Part shown: in pieces, positions 14,789-23,062 of the stretch
How positions within the stretch are numbered: the stretch's first letter is position 1
Layout of the letters: the number at the start of each line of letters is the position of its first letter
Source: Phycisphaerae bacterium
GTDB taxonomy: Bacteria > Planctomycetota > Phycisphaerae > Sedimentisphaerales > SM23-30
Direction: 5' to 3'
DNA length: 26,213 nt
NCBI GenBank assembly: GCA_021736565.1
Contig: JAIPFO010000005.1
Span: forward strand, 1-26,213
Notes under the pieces: model-generated
Seen by the model: the letters and a program-made list of their open reading frames with translations, nothing else
Databases searched by the model: none
Told to the model about the DNA's origin: nothing
Position numbers and translations under genes: made by a program

Positions 14789-15005
14789 TTATTTAACTCC
14801 ATCAGTATGTAAGCCTCTCAAAGCTCGTATTACAAACGATAGATTACACTATGGTATCAGGTTCTGCAAGGGTGTATTACCAACGCGAATCCCCCTGAAA
14901 AAAACAGCCGTTGAAATAAATCGCATTTTTACTTTTTCCATACCCGTCTTTAGTGCTAAATATTTATAAGTATTTGCAAAGAAAGTCTTTATGGAAGTGT
15001 GGAAT

Positions 15006-15028
15006 ATAATGGGACCTGGTCCCATTAT
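15006..15028. repeat. perfect palindrome, 11-base arms
   Basis: ATAATGGGACC and GGTCCCATTAT flank a single T, with no mismatch. The central TGGGACCTGGTCCCA is closely similar to the palindrome at 12370-12383. It could be a REP-like element, a regulator site or a small hairpin; no downstream T tract marks it as a terminator. Confidence 0.75.
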
Positions 15029-15097
15029 GGTTAGACAGGCAATTTAGGGGAAATGAATGGGGTCTGGAATGACCGGGAAAGAGTAGGATTTTTCTGT

Positions 15098-15133
15098 TCC
15101 CTCACACGTTTCCCTCACACGTTTCCCTTACGC
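15098..15133. repeat. 13-base tandem repeat
   Basis: TCCCTCACACGTT occurs twice exactly (15098-15110, 15111-15123), followed by a partial third unit TCCCTTACGC. It is downstream of the lipoprotein stop and non-coding. Confidence 0.75.
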
Positions 15134-15185
15134 GCAGCGGTGGCCTATTCGCCTTGGAAATGACGCTGGGGTGGGTGTGGGATGT

Positions 15186-15863
15186 TTACCATTTCATGAA
15201 TGGGTCGATGATCGACTTGGAGCGTATGGTGACTGTGTAGGTGTTTTCGGTATCTTGTTCGAGCCACATCCAGCAGTTTTTCAGGGTAGGATGTTCGAAT
15301 TTGAACCCTTTTGTGCTCATCAGTTCCTCGGCCTCCCTGGGGCGACTGGTCAGGTGGATGATGCCCGTTGAGAGGGCGGTACGGGCGAGGCCCATCAGCG
15401 ATTCGGTTTCCTGATCTTCGAGGAAGGGTTTGGCATCCGTGACGAGATTTTCCCAGCAATATCGTAAGATGGCGACATGCTTTCGCATATTATTTTCAAA
15501 CGGCTGATTGAGCACTTTATCGCTGACCTCGGTTTTTATGACACTGTAGAGCCTGACGTGGGTGAGATTCTGCTTTTTCTGGAGATAATCGGTTCGCAAT
15601 ACCTGGTCGTCATTTTCCTTGAAGACCACGATCCCGACTTCACGGTTGGCCCCTTTCTTTTCCAGGACAGAGACACTGTTACTGGTGCGTAACATTCCCT
15701 TTTCGGGGAGCATATTCAAGACATCTGTGGAATTGTTCTTATTGACCTCAATGGCGTCGAAATAGCCTTCCATGACCATTTTTTTGGAGCTACAGCCGGT
15801 TGAAAGGGCCATTGAGAACATTACACCTGTACACAGGATAGTCAGTTTTGTTTTATTATTCAC
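15186..15863 (-). CDS. lipoprotein of unknown function
   Basis: 225 residues. The signal peptide ends ALSTGC with Cys24 as the lipidated residue, so the protein sits in the envelope. The mature part has no motif I recognise. It is mixed alpha/beta, with 'LPEKGMLRTSNSVSVLEKKGANREVGIVVFKEND' early and 'ARTALSTGIIHLTSRPREAEEL' later. I place the start at GTG (15863-15861) because AAGGAG lies 6 to 7 bases upstream; the open frame extends to an ATG at 15887 without a ribosome binding site. A good copy of the intergenic repeat lies 44 bases upstream, pointing towards the opposite strand. Confidence 0.75.
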   Translation of the reverse strand: MNNKTKLTILCTGVMFSMALSTGCSSKKMVMEGYFDAIEVNKNNSTDVLNMLPEKGMLRTSNSVSVLEKKGANREVGIVVFKENDDQVLRTDYLQKKQNLTHVRLYSVIKTEVSDKVLNQPFENNMRKHVAILRYCWENLVTDAKPFLEDQETESLMGLARTALSTGIIHLTSRPREAEELMSTKGFKFEHPTLKNCWMWLEQDTENTYTVTIRSKSIIDPFMKW

Positions 15864-15906
15864 GATAAACTCCTTGCTTAAAATCATGAAAAGGATTTAT
15901 ATTCAT

Positions 15907-15996
15907 ATTGACACCAGCGTCATAAGTATTTTGACGCCCGATTTCCGCATCTTAAAGACTCGTTTGCATGACGCAAATTGACTTTTGACGAGGGAG
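15907..15996 (+). repeat. dispersed intergenic repeat, good copy
   Basis: Head TTGACACCAGCGTCATAAGT, core CCGCATCTTAAAG (15945-15957) and tail AAATTGACTTTTGACG (15975-15990), then AGGGAGTC as in the copy at 2702. Between two minus-strand genes, yet in plus orientation. Confidence 0.85.
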
Positions 15997-16049
15997 TCAT
16001 TACACCCTTTTTATCGACAATTTTACTCTGTGTCAATAATCTATCCGGT

Positions 16050-18023
16050 TCAGGGGGATAAATCCTTTATTATTGTGTTTACGAGGGATATTTTTTCATT
16101 TAGCTGCCCTTTGAGTTTTTGGACGAAGCTATTGGTCTGGAAATTTCCACGAACCGCCAGAAATTCACGATCGCGCTGTATTTCTGTGTTATCCATGCCA
16201 AATCCTACCCGGCCATCCAGTGCAAATTCTTTCTGAGCGTCCTTTAAACGCATTTTAGTCAGTTTTTTTGAGGTATCCAGCACCTCTTTGATCTTAAGGA
16301 TCATTTTATCATGGGTCAGTTCTTCTAAGGGACAGTTCCAGTATTTCCGGATCATTTCAGTGGCCCAGGCCCATTCGTCGTGGTGATATTCGTCAAATAT
16401 TTCGCTGAATCGGCTGGCCAGGCGTTCAAAATTGTCGATATAATTATTTTCAATCGCATCGATAATGTCATCTATTTTTGAGGATAGTCCGATAAGTCCC
16501 CCCAAGTCGGCCCAGTCACTGACGTCTGTCGGTTCTTTGGGGGTGTTAGGACGGGGGATTTCCGGGGTGTTCTGGAGGTGCCTGATGAGACAATCTCCCA
16601 GGTATTCATCGAGGGCCAGTTGGTAGAGTTCCAGGCCGGTCTCTATGGAGGCGGGTTTAATGGTCAGGCCCCGGTAGGCAATGGAAGTGTCCTCCGGGCC
16701 GAGTTTCTTTTTGAGTTGGATGAGCAGGTCAATGCCTTCGGCAATTTTTCCGGCGGTGTAGGGATTGATGGGATCGGTCATGACTTTGTCCAGGATGTTC
16801 GGGTCTTTTCGTCTGTCCCGTTTGGCCCATTTCTGGCCGTCTCGAACGGTTCCGATCCCACGCAGGGCCATGCCGGGCAGGAGGAGGCTTTGGCCGTTCT
16901 CTTCCATTAAGTAGGAGAAGGGCAACGCCGAGCTATTGCAATTGCAATAATGCTGGCCCATGACCAGGGTAAATGCCCCGATTTTCATCGGCCACATCAT
17001 GTATGAATCTGACGCGAGCCTGCAGCCTCGCTCCATGATCCCCTGGTGTACGGGGCCGAGTTTGTATTTGTGGTTGCTCTGGTTGGAGCCGCTGCCGGCG
17101 TTCATGAATGAAAACAGTCCTGCGATCAGGAGTGTTGATTTGTGATGGGTGACGGTATAGGGCCCGGCAAAAATCGAACAGGCCTCTCCGTGGAATCCCT
17201 CACAATTAGCAAAGAAGAGCGAGTTCTTTGTTGAATATTGGAGGCCCAGCTGAACGCCCTGTCCAACGAAGCATTCTTCGATGATGACCTGGTCGGTGAT
17301 CTGGCTGCCGCTGGAGCAAATGAAATTTCTGGCGATCACGCCAACGCCGATCGTCGCGGGGTCCTCTGCGGTGCTATTGATACTTCCGTTTTCCAGGTGG
17401 GCCGCACCGTCGATTATTGCATGAGGGCCGACTTTCAAATTCTCGAGTGTTCCGCAGTGTGTGATGCGGGCACCGTTGGCGATCAGCCCGGTTGACGATC
17501 GAACGGACTGGACAAAGCGATCGACCATCGCGTTGAGATTATCGATGAGTTTGGGCCGGTTTCGAAACATGGCCATCATCATCGCGACTTGCGATGTGAG
17601 GGTGTCATATATTTTAACCTCGCGCCCGCCGGCTTCAACGACAGGGCGGACCTGGGTGCCATTGCCAAACGCACTTTCGCCATGAACGCAGAGTGAATGC
17701 ACATCATTGATCATCACATCGCTTTGGACATTATAATTTGCCAGAAGCGTTTTTACATGGTTGACATACACATTGTCGCCGAAGGTGCAGTTGTGTATCC
17801 TGGCATTTCGAATGCCGCAGGGGAGGTGGACGTCTCCTTTGAGGGGCATATATTTTACCTGGGCCCCGATGGTGACCTCACCGGAAAACTGCACATTTTC
17901 AATGCGGGTGATATCCAAATTCGGGCTGACCTGAACCGTCTCCCACTGTTGGGCGCTACAGCCCTGTCGGGTAAGCTGCTCAATGTCATTTGGGGTCAAT
18001 TGTCGCGTTTGCGGTTTTGTCAT
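16050..18023 (-). CDS. DUF4954 family hexapeptide-repeat protein
   Basis: 657 residues of the DUF4954 family, seen in Bacteroidota and Planctomycetota. Residues about 40-350 carry repeating short hydrophobic turns typical of left-handed beta-helix acyltransferase-like proteins (GEVTIGAQVKYM, NGARITHCGTLENLKVGPHAIIDGAAH, ATIGVGVIARNFICSSGSQITDQVIIEEC). Well-conserved patches include GFHGEACSIFAGPYTVTHHKSTLLIA and MGQHYCNCNSSALPFSYL. The C-terminal third is helical. The activity is unknown, although a sugar-nucleotide or acyl-transfer role has the right shape. The frame opens at GTG 18029; I prefer ATG 18023 as the ordinary start, though neither has a clear ribosome binding site. Confidence 0.85.
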   Translation of the reverse strand: MTKPQTRQLTPNDIEQLTRQGCSAQQWETVQVSPNLDITRIENVQFSGEVTIGAQVKYMPLKGDVHLPCGIRNARIHNCTFGDNVYVNHVKTLLANYNVQSDVMINDVHSLCVHGESAFGNGTQVRPVVEAGGREVKIYDTLTSQVAMMMAMFRNRPKLIDNLNAMVDRFVQSVRSSTGLIANGARITHCGTLENLKVGPHAIIDGAAHLENGSINSTAEDPATIGVGVIARNFICSSGSQITDQVIIEECFVGQGVQLGLQYSTKNSLFFANCEGFHGEACSIFAGPYTVTHHKSTLLIAGLFSFMNAGSGSNQSNHKYKLGPVHQGIMERGCRLASDSYMMWPMKIGAFTLVMGQHYCNCNSSALPFSYLMEENGQSLLLPGMALRGIGTVRDGQKWAKRDRRKDPNILDKVMTDPINPYTAGKIAEGIDLLIQLKKKLGPEDTSIAYRGLTIKPASIETGLELYQLALDEYLGDCLIRHLQNTPEIPRPNTPKEPTDVSDWADLGGLIGLSSKIDDIIDAIENNYIDNFERLASRFSEIFDEYHHDEWAWATEMIRKYWNCPLEELTHDKMILKIKEVLDTSKKLTKMRLKDAQKEFALDGRVGFGMDNTEIQRDREFLAVRGNFQTNSFVQKLKGQLNEKISLVNTIIKDLSP

Positions 18024-18260
18024 TATCACATCAGCGTTCGGTGTCGATCAATCGTCAGAGACGAGAGCGGCAAGTTATTTGGACATTTGGCATGGCCACG
18101 ATATAAAACGTTGTTTCCAGTACTGAAAACGGTATGCTTCAAACACAAGAGATTCTGGAATTGTTTTCGGCTATTTTTTAATGAAGGTTAATCATAATCT
18201 TTGGCGGCAGGGTTGATCATTGACCGGATTTGTCGCTAAGCATTATTAAAACCGTTTGCA
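18024..18260. other. intergenic spacer upstream of the DUF4954 gene
   Basis: About 240 bases between the DUF4954 start and the terminator of the RNA gene. No open frame or clear structured element; it must hold the promoter for the minus-strand DUF4954 gene, but no box stands out. Confidence 0.4.
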
Positions 18261-18292
18261 TAAAAAAAGCCCACCCTGGTAAGGATGAGCTT
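18261..18292 (-). terminator. rho-independent terminator of the 6S-like RNA
   Basis: On the minus strand, AAGCTCATCC pairs with GGGTGGGCTT over ten positions (three of them G-T) around a TTACCA loop, followed by a run of T. It is a strong one-directional terminator. Confidence 0.85.
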
Positions 18293-18493
18293 TGTATAGT
18301 AAGAAAAGCCTCCACGAATGCCGTCCGAAAGGCATTTGAAGGAACCCCTTATTTCAAGGTGGGCAACCGTAGCTTACATCCCAGATATCCTGCAAGCAGG
18401 CGTGTCCGGCTGATAAGACCTGGTTTCCCGAAATATGGGTCAATAGGTTCTTCAAAATAGCAGCATTCGTAACAAACACGGCAGAGGCGTTTT
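18261..18493 (-). ncRNA. ssrS: probable 6S RNA
   Basis: A non-coding transcript unit on the minus strand. A TATAAT box (18505-18500) predicts a start near 18493, and a strong terminator ends it. The inferred ends pair: GCCTC near the 5' end with GAGGC, and ACGAATGC with GCATTCGT, a perfect 8-base helix. The 3' strand carries CCACCTTGAAATAAGGGGTTC, then ACGGCATTCGTGGAGG, closely like the 3' half of 6S RNA (CACCUUGAA..AAGGG.UUC and GGCGGCAU in E. coli). 6S RNA binds sigma-70 RNA polymerase as a promoter mimic. The 5' half is less clearly matched, so a different structured RNA is possible. Confidence 0.68.
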
Positions 18494-18499
18494 CACTAA

Positions 18500-18505
18500 A
18501 TTATA
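18500..18505 (-). promoter_or_regulatory. -10 box of the 6S-like RNA
   Basis: TATAAT on the minus strand, 7 bases before the expected transcript start. The -35 region (ACTTCG at 17-base spacing) is poor; a TTTGAC nearby is at the wrong distance. Confidence 0.45.
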
Positions 18506-18675
18506 AAGAGGAGGAGGTCAAACGAAGTATTTCAAAAATGTACCCATGGCTATCGAGCGGCAAAAGAACAGGTCTGAAAATAAAGTTTAAACTTCATCAT
18601 CTCTGCTTATATTTATATCAATATAAAAGCCAAAAAGCAAGTAAAATCTAAAAAATATTTTGGTCGTCGAGGGCG

Positions 18676-20691
18676 TCAGGCTCGTAATACGGCATTGAAT
18701 TTTTCTTTCAGATCGGCCATGATGACCTCCTGGAAAGTATCCACCTGTTCATGGGTTAACGTTTCATTGTCTTTTCGGAATATCATCGATAATGTCAAGC
18801 TTTTGAAGCCCTTGTCGATGCCCTTACCGCGATAGATGCCTACATAGTTCAATTGGCAGAGTTCGTCGATGTGGTTGGATTCAATGGACTTTTCAATGTT
18901 TGTCCATGCAACGTCTTCGGCCAGTACGAGTGATAAATCACGGGTAATTGCCGGGAATCGGCTAATGGGCTGAAGCCTGGGTGTTGTTCCATCGCGTTTC
19001 ATCAGTGCGTTGAAATCGATCTGTGCCATACAGACTTTTTCGTTCAGGCCAAAGGCCATGGCGACCTCCTGGCTGGCCTGTCCAGCGTAGCCGATATTTT
19101 GGCGGTCCAGGAGTAATTCAGCCCCGCATCCCTGGTCTGTCCATATAAGGTTAGCCGGTTTGCAGGTGAGTTTTATTTGTTTGTTGAGGCCGGAAATAAT
19201 TGTCTCAAGAACCCCCCGGAGTTCCTGGAAATCGCCATCGGTGCAGAAGGCCAGGTGAATATTTTCCAGGGCGATGCCGTTGGCGTCCGGTCGATGGACC
19301 GCGGCGAGTTCGTAAATGTCGCAACGGCCATTTCCGGCGTCCTGATTGCTCTTGCGAACATTGAGAAGCGAAGGCAGCAGGCTGTGCCGTAACGCGTTAT
19401 TACTCTTTCGGGTAAACTCATTGACCCGAACGGGGACGAAATCTTTTTCGGCAAACAGCGGCCAATGCTTATCTTCGGCAAAGCCTACGTTTACTGTTTC
19501 AAAGTAACCACAACCGTTTAAGAGGGTTGTGACTTTTTTACGGGTTTTCTGGTAGGCGTCAGGGACTTTTACGGTTATATGGATACGCTCATCTTTAGGG
19601 ACCTTGTCGTATCCGTGAATTCGGATCACCTCTTCGATCAGGTCAGCCTCGCGGGTTACATCGCCACGCCGCCAGGATGGGACCGTACAGTTGAAGCTGT
19701 TTGTTTCGGGGTTGAAGTGCGGCTGGAAGTTTAGCCGGTCCAGTATGCCCTCGACGGTGTTTTTATCGATTTCAAATCCGAGCAGTTTTTTCATGCGGTC
19801 CATTCGCATGGAAGCGGTGAGGGGTGAGATTTGCCGGGTCCATGCATCGACGATCCCTGGTGCGACTTTGCCGCCGGTGAGTTCCTTCAGTAGTGCTGCG
19901 GCTCGCCGGGAGGCCCACTCGAGCATGTTAATATCGACGTCCCTTTCGAAGCGGAACGAGGCGTCACTGCCGAGGGCTAAGGCCCGCGAGGTTCTTCGAA
20001 CGCTCAGCGGGTCAAAATGGGCACTCTCCAGGAGGATCGTGCTGGTGTTGTTGCTGACTTCGCTGCTCAGTCCCCCCATCACTCCGGCGATGGCCACGCC
20101 AAATTTAGCGTCAGCGATCAGCAGCATCTTTTCGTCGAGTTTGTATTTTACATGGTCAATGGCTTCGAGCACCTCGCCTTTTTGGGCGGTCCGTACGATA
20201 ATTCGACCTTCTTGGAGCTTATCATAGTCAAACGAGTGCAGCGGCTGTCCAATTTCCATCATGACGTAATTGGTAATATCGACGACATTATTGATACTGC
20301 GGATCCCTACGGTTGCCAGGCGTCGTTTCATCCATTCAGGGCTTTCCCCCACGGTGACGTCATCGATGATTCGTGCGGTGTATCGCCCGGAGAGGTCCAT
20401 CGCCTGGATATCCACCGCGGTCCACTCTTCTGCGGGCTTGCCCTCTTCCACGAGGTCGATCTCGGGCATTTTAAACGTTGCTCCGCTGGCCGCGGCGACC
20501 TCACGAGCTATGCCAATGTGTCCCAGGCAATCCGGTCGGTTGGAGGTTACTTCCAGATCGATCATGCAATCTGCCCCGACCTGTTCGATGCCATCGACAT
20601 TCAGGCCGATCTGCGTAAAAAGTTCATCAAGTTCTTCAACGGACCCTTGATAGTCGACATAATCCTTGAGCCAATCCAGCGATATTTTCAT
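18676..20691 (-). CDS. pheT: phenylalanine-tRNA ligase beta subunit, short form
   Basis: 671 residues; with PheS it charges tRNA-Phe with phenylalanine. The N-terminus (MKISLDWLKDYVDYQGSVEEL) runs directly into IDLEVTSNRPDCLGHIGIAREVAA. The OB-fold tRNA-binding domain that usually sits between these is absent, giving a protein about 120 residues shorter than the common bacterial form. The B3/B4 editing region (GIRSINNVVDITNYVMMEIGQPLHSFDYDKL), the B5 region (GDVTREADLIEEVIRIHGYDKVP), the catalytic-like core and the C-terminal FDX-ACB anticodon domain (RFPAITRDLSLVLAEDV to the end) are all present. The ATG has AAAGG 8 bases upstream. pheS is not adjacent, since a lipoprotein gene lies upstream, so the usual pheST operon is split. 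Confidence 0.95.
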   Translation of the reverse strand: MKISLDWLKDYVDYQGSVEELDELFTQIGLNVDGIEQVGADCMIDLEVTSNRPDCLGHIGIAREVAAASGATFKMPEIDLVEEGKPAEEWTAVDIQAMDLSGRYTARIIDDVTVGESPEWMKRRLATVGIRSINNVVDITNYVMMEIGQPLHSFDYDKLQEGRIIVRTAQKGEVLEAIDHVKYKLDEKMLLIADAKFGVAIAGVMGGLSSEVSNNTSTILLESAHFDPLSVRRTSRALALGSDASFRFERDVDINMLEWASRRAAALLKELTGGKVAPGIVDAWTRQISPLTASMRMDRMKKLLGFEIDKNTVEGILDRLNFQPHFNPETNSFNCTVPSWRRGDVTREADLIEEVIRIHGYDKVPKDERIHITVKVPDAYQKTRKKVTTLLNGCGYFETVNVGFAEDKHWPLFAEKDFVPVRVNEFTRKSNNALRHSLLPSLLNVRKSNQDAGNGRCDIYELAAVHRPDANGIALENIHLAFCTDGDFQELRGVLETIISGLNKQIKLTCKPANLIWTDQGCGAELLLDRQNIGYAGQASQEVAMAFGLNEKVCMAQIDFNALMKRDGTTPRLQPISRFPAITRDLSLVLAEDVAWTNIEKSIESNHIDELCQLNYVGIYRGKGIDKGFKSLTLSMIFRKDNETLTHEQVDTFQEVIMADLKEKFNAVLRA

Positions 20692-20783
20692 CGTAAAGCC
20701 TTTTAGGTAAAGAGTTTAAGCGTATTTTAATTACGTCTCTCCGGTTTCCAACGGAAAAGACAATAGCCGACCATGATAGCCAT

Positions 20784-20816
20784 TTATGCCCACAGCGTCA
20801 AAAGTATTGTGGTGTA
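20784..20816 (+). repeat. head-like fragment of the intergenic repeat
   Basis: CCCACAGCGTCAAAAGTATTG resembles both the head (CCAGCGTCATAAGTATT) and the inverted tail. This dual resemblance reflects the inverted-repeat nature of the element. Confidence 0.45.
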
Positions 20817-20870
20817 TTGATTCGAGGGGGGTGCGCGATTTATTTCCGGCCGATAAGAAATGAGATATTC

Positions 20871-20940
20871 GTGATGCCAGCGTCATACGTCTTAATGGAG
20901 CCTTCTTCCCGGATTTTGAGGGTTGAGCGGCCTGTGACGG
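20871..20940 (+). repeat. dispersed intergenic repeat, head-proximal copy
   Basis: GTGATGCCAGCGTCATACGT, then TTAATGGAGCC, align well with the head and GGAGCCC block of the copy at 5191. The core is degraded (GATTTTGAGGG) and the tail is mostly lost. Confidence 0.55.
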
Positions 20941-20961
20941 ATGGTTTTTTGGCGGGGCGGG

Positions 20962-21888
20962 TCACCATTCCAGGCTTGCGATCTTTTTTTTCAATCTTTC
21001 ATTTTCAGCGGCTAATTTTTTCAAATATTCGCTGGTCTGCAAGTATTTTTCCTTAAATATTGCCAGGTCTTTTTTTGTTTTAGTGATGATGGTTTGATAG
21101 GTTTTGAGATCGGTTTCCAGGGTATTGATCTTCTCCTGCATTTTTCGGGCTGCAGCGCGGCTGTTGGGCTCGGGTTTGTCGGGAATGACGGGAATGACGG
21201 GTTTGGTGAGTGTTTTGATCTGTGCCTGTGCGGCGTTGAGTTTTTCGGCGAGAATTTTTGATTGGGCCAGCTCCGACTGATATGTTTTATCGAGCAGGGT
21301 ATGGGCTTGAGTTGTTTTTTCGAGTTGGCCTTTGAGGGTATTGGCGTCGGCGAGTAATTTCTGGCCGTTGGCCTGCTCATTTTTGAGCCCTGTCCGGGTC
21401 GCCTTCAGTGTGTTTTCAGATTCAGCCAGCTGGGTTGATAGTGTTGTGACCTGATTTTTTGAAGCGGTTAGATCGGCGGTGAGTTTATCGATGATCTTTT
21501 GTTTTTCAGTGATGGTGTTTAATGCGGTTTTATGCAGAGCGTCGCTGTTATTTCGTTCAGTCGTTAAAGTGGTTAAATCATTTTGGAATTTGAGGTTCTT
21601 ATCGTTTAGAGTTTTTATCTGGGCGTTCAGGCTTGTTTGAGCTTTGCTGGCATTATCTGTGACGGTCGCCAGTTCTGCGACCTTTTGGTCAAGGGTGCTT
21701 TTAAGCTGCGTTGCCTTTTCTATCTGGTCGGCGAGCTGGGTGGTGCGTATTTCGCTTTGTTCCGTTAGCGTGTTGAGTTTCGTCTTTAAATCCTGATTGT
21801 CCTTTTGCGCCCTGGTCAGTTCTTTATTGTCACAGCCACCTGAAAGAAACAGCATAATTGAAATCAAACATAAGACGATTCGTATCAT
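20962..21888 (-). CDS. coiled-coil lipoprotein
   Basis: 308 residues. The signal peptide ends LFLSGGC with Cys19 as the lipidated residue. Nearly all of the mature protein is predicted coiled coil, with heptad-like leucines from about residue 25 to 215 (rich in Lys, Thr, Gln and Asn), a short proline-rich break (TKPVIPVIPDKPEP, about 229-242) and a second coil of about 60 residues to the end. It probably forms a long envelope spacer or tether; the partner is unknown. AGGAG lies about 8 bases upstream of the ATG. The biased composition makes family assignment by similarity unreliable. Confidence 0.8.
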   Translation of the reverse strand: MIRIVLCLISIMLFLSGGCDNKELTRAQKDNQDLKTKLNTLTEQSEIRTTQLADQIEKATQLKSTLDQKVAELATVTDNASKAQTSLNAQIKTLNDKNLKFQNDLTTLTTERNNSDALHKTALNTITEKQKIIDKLTADLTASKNQVTTLSTQLAESENTLKATRTGLKNEQANGQKLLADANTLKGQLEKTTQAHTLLDKTYQSELAQSKILAEKLNAAQAQIKTLTKPVIPVIPDKPEPNSRAAARKMQEKINTLETDLKTYQTIITKTKKDLAIFKEKYLQTSEYLKKLAAENERLKKKIASLEW

Positions 21889-22102
21889 AATTATTCTCCT
21901 GATTTGATGTTAATGTTCTGGTAATATTCAAAAATGATCTACAAGTAATGCAAGTACTTTCTCCCGCAGATCATTGATGCGCATGGCAAGGACAATACTA
22001 CCTGTCAGGCCGGTAAACGCCCCCATAATGACCATTTCTCGTCATATATGTAAATGCATCTTCATGTTATTTATTCACATGACTCTAAGAAGCCAGGGGG
22101 TT
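21889..22102. other. intergenic spacer with a short inverted repeat
   Basis: Between the coiled-coil lipoprotein start and the pseudogene. It contains AATGATCT near 21933 and AGATCATT near 21969, an 8-base inverted repeat. No gene is visible. Confidence 0.4.
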
Positions 22103-22531
22103 TCAGCTGCAATGTTTTTGGCGATAGTATCGTTTTTTTCTAATCACCTGATAGCGATCTATCGGAACGCCTTTGGGTGCATTTTTATGCCAAAGATGAT
22201 CTGCAATTTTCCCGAGAATGTCATGCGCCTTAACGGCATCATTGTTTTGATTCAACTATTTATCGCATGCGAGCCTGCGTTACACTTTGCTTACGGCTTC
22301 TTTGGGTTGCGATGTAGCTACCAAAGCCCTGGTCAAAGCCAAACTCACTTCAAGGTTTTCCGGTTCTTCTGCCAGGATACTTTCCAGTAGTGGCATTGCT
22401 TTTTCTCAATGTTTTCGTTTATCCGGGTCATAACAGATCGATGCCAGATAAACATGTGCGGCAGAAACAATTTATTTATACTCAACGGTTGAAGGTTCGA
22501 TCTCTATGATTATTTTAGCCGCTTTAGTTGC
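22103..22531 (-). pseudogene. decayed tetratricopeptide-repeat gene
   Basis: One minus-strand frame stays coherent for 143 codons but is broken by four internal stops (TAA, TGA, TAA and TAG) before a final TGA. Between the stops it reads as helical TPR-like protein: KAAKIIIEIEPSTVEY; IVSAAHVYLASICYDPDKR; EKAMPLLESILAEEPENLEV with ALTRALVATSQPKEAV; and NNDAVKAHDILGKIADHLWHK. The residue pattern (small, large and tyrosine positions, paired helices) is that of TPRs. Since no frameshift is seen, decay by point mutation is likely, recent on an evolutionary scale. The 5' end is unclear: the same frame continues upstream into the stop of the membrane-protein gene at 22532. Confidence 0.65.
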
Positions 22532-22891
22532 TTAATCAGAATTGTTGGTTGGACTGCCGGCAGATAACCACTCATATCCAGAAAGCTCTTTTTTTGATAT
22601 TTTCAGATAGCTTACCATATAGTCATCCCAATCGCCGGGCAGAAAATATTTCTTACGAATATAATAAGATAAATAATACGCCAATCCACCGGTAAGAATA
22701 AACATCGTAAGTATAAAAGTACGCCAATGAATATCTGTTGGATTCATTTTTGAAGCATAGCCAAGTGTATAAAATATATGAAGTATATATCCAATCACGC
22801 CAAAGTTAAATAACGTCATGGCTGATGACTGCATTATCGAATAGCATCTTTGGGCCCAGGGCGTCACGGAAACCATGCCAGAAAAATCCAT
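22532..22891 (-). CDS. small two-helix membrane protein
   Basis: 119 residues. Two hydrophobic helices are visible, about residues 26-42 (MTLFNFGVIGYILHIFYTLGY region) and 56-76 (TFILTMFILTGGLAYYLSYYI), followed by a charged C-terminal tail. I do not recognise a family. I chose the ATG at 22891 because AAGG lies 6 bases upstream; an ATG at 22903 in the same frame would add four residues. The stop is immediately followed, in frame, by the decayed TPR region, so it could be the surviving front part of a larger broken gene, or simply its neighbour. Confidence 0.5.
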   Translation of the reverse strand: MDFSGMVSVTPWAQRCYSIMQSSAMTLFNFGVIGYILHIFYTLGYASKMNPTDIHWRTFILTMFILTGGLAYYLSYYIRKKYFLPGDWDDYMVSYLKISKKELSGYEWLSAGSPTNNSD

Positions 22892-23062
22892 TTTAACCTT
22901 CATCTACTTTACCCATTTTCTTCATATTTTCATATTGATCGAATGTTTGGTAGAATTATCGTATCGGAGTATTATACCGCATTCGCAGTGGTACTGCAAG
23001 GTGAAAATCGCATGTTTCTCCTGGTTTGTGGCTTCCCTGGCGGGCGGATGGCGGCTGTCTGG

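Larger units (their letters stand above)
14789..15185. other. intergenic spacer with palindrome and short tandem repeat
   Basis: Almost 400 bases between the RhuM start and the lipoprotein stop. No gene is visible. It contains a 23-base palindrome (15006-15028), a related motif AATGGGGTCTGG near 15055, and a 13-base tandem repeat (15098-15133). Confidence 0.6.

Noticed and set aside
20017..20706. Plus-strand frame of about 230 codons antisense to pheT
   Set aside because: No motif or ribosome binding site; pheT on the other strand is certain.
21974..22390. Plus-strand frame of 138 codons
   Set aside because: It is the antisense of the decayed TPR region, with cysteine- and phenylalanine-rich random-looking composition.
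22103..22531. Stop-codon reassignment or readthrough as an explanation of the broken TPR gene
   Set aside because: All three stop types appear inside it, and other genes in the window end normally on each, so pseudogene decay is simpler.
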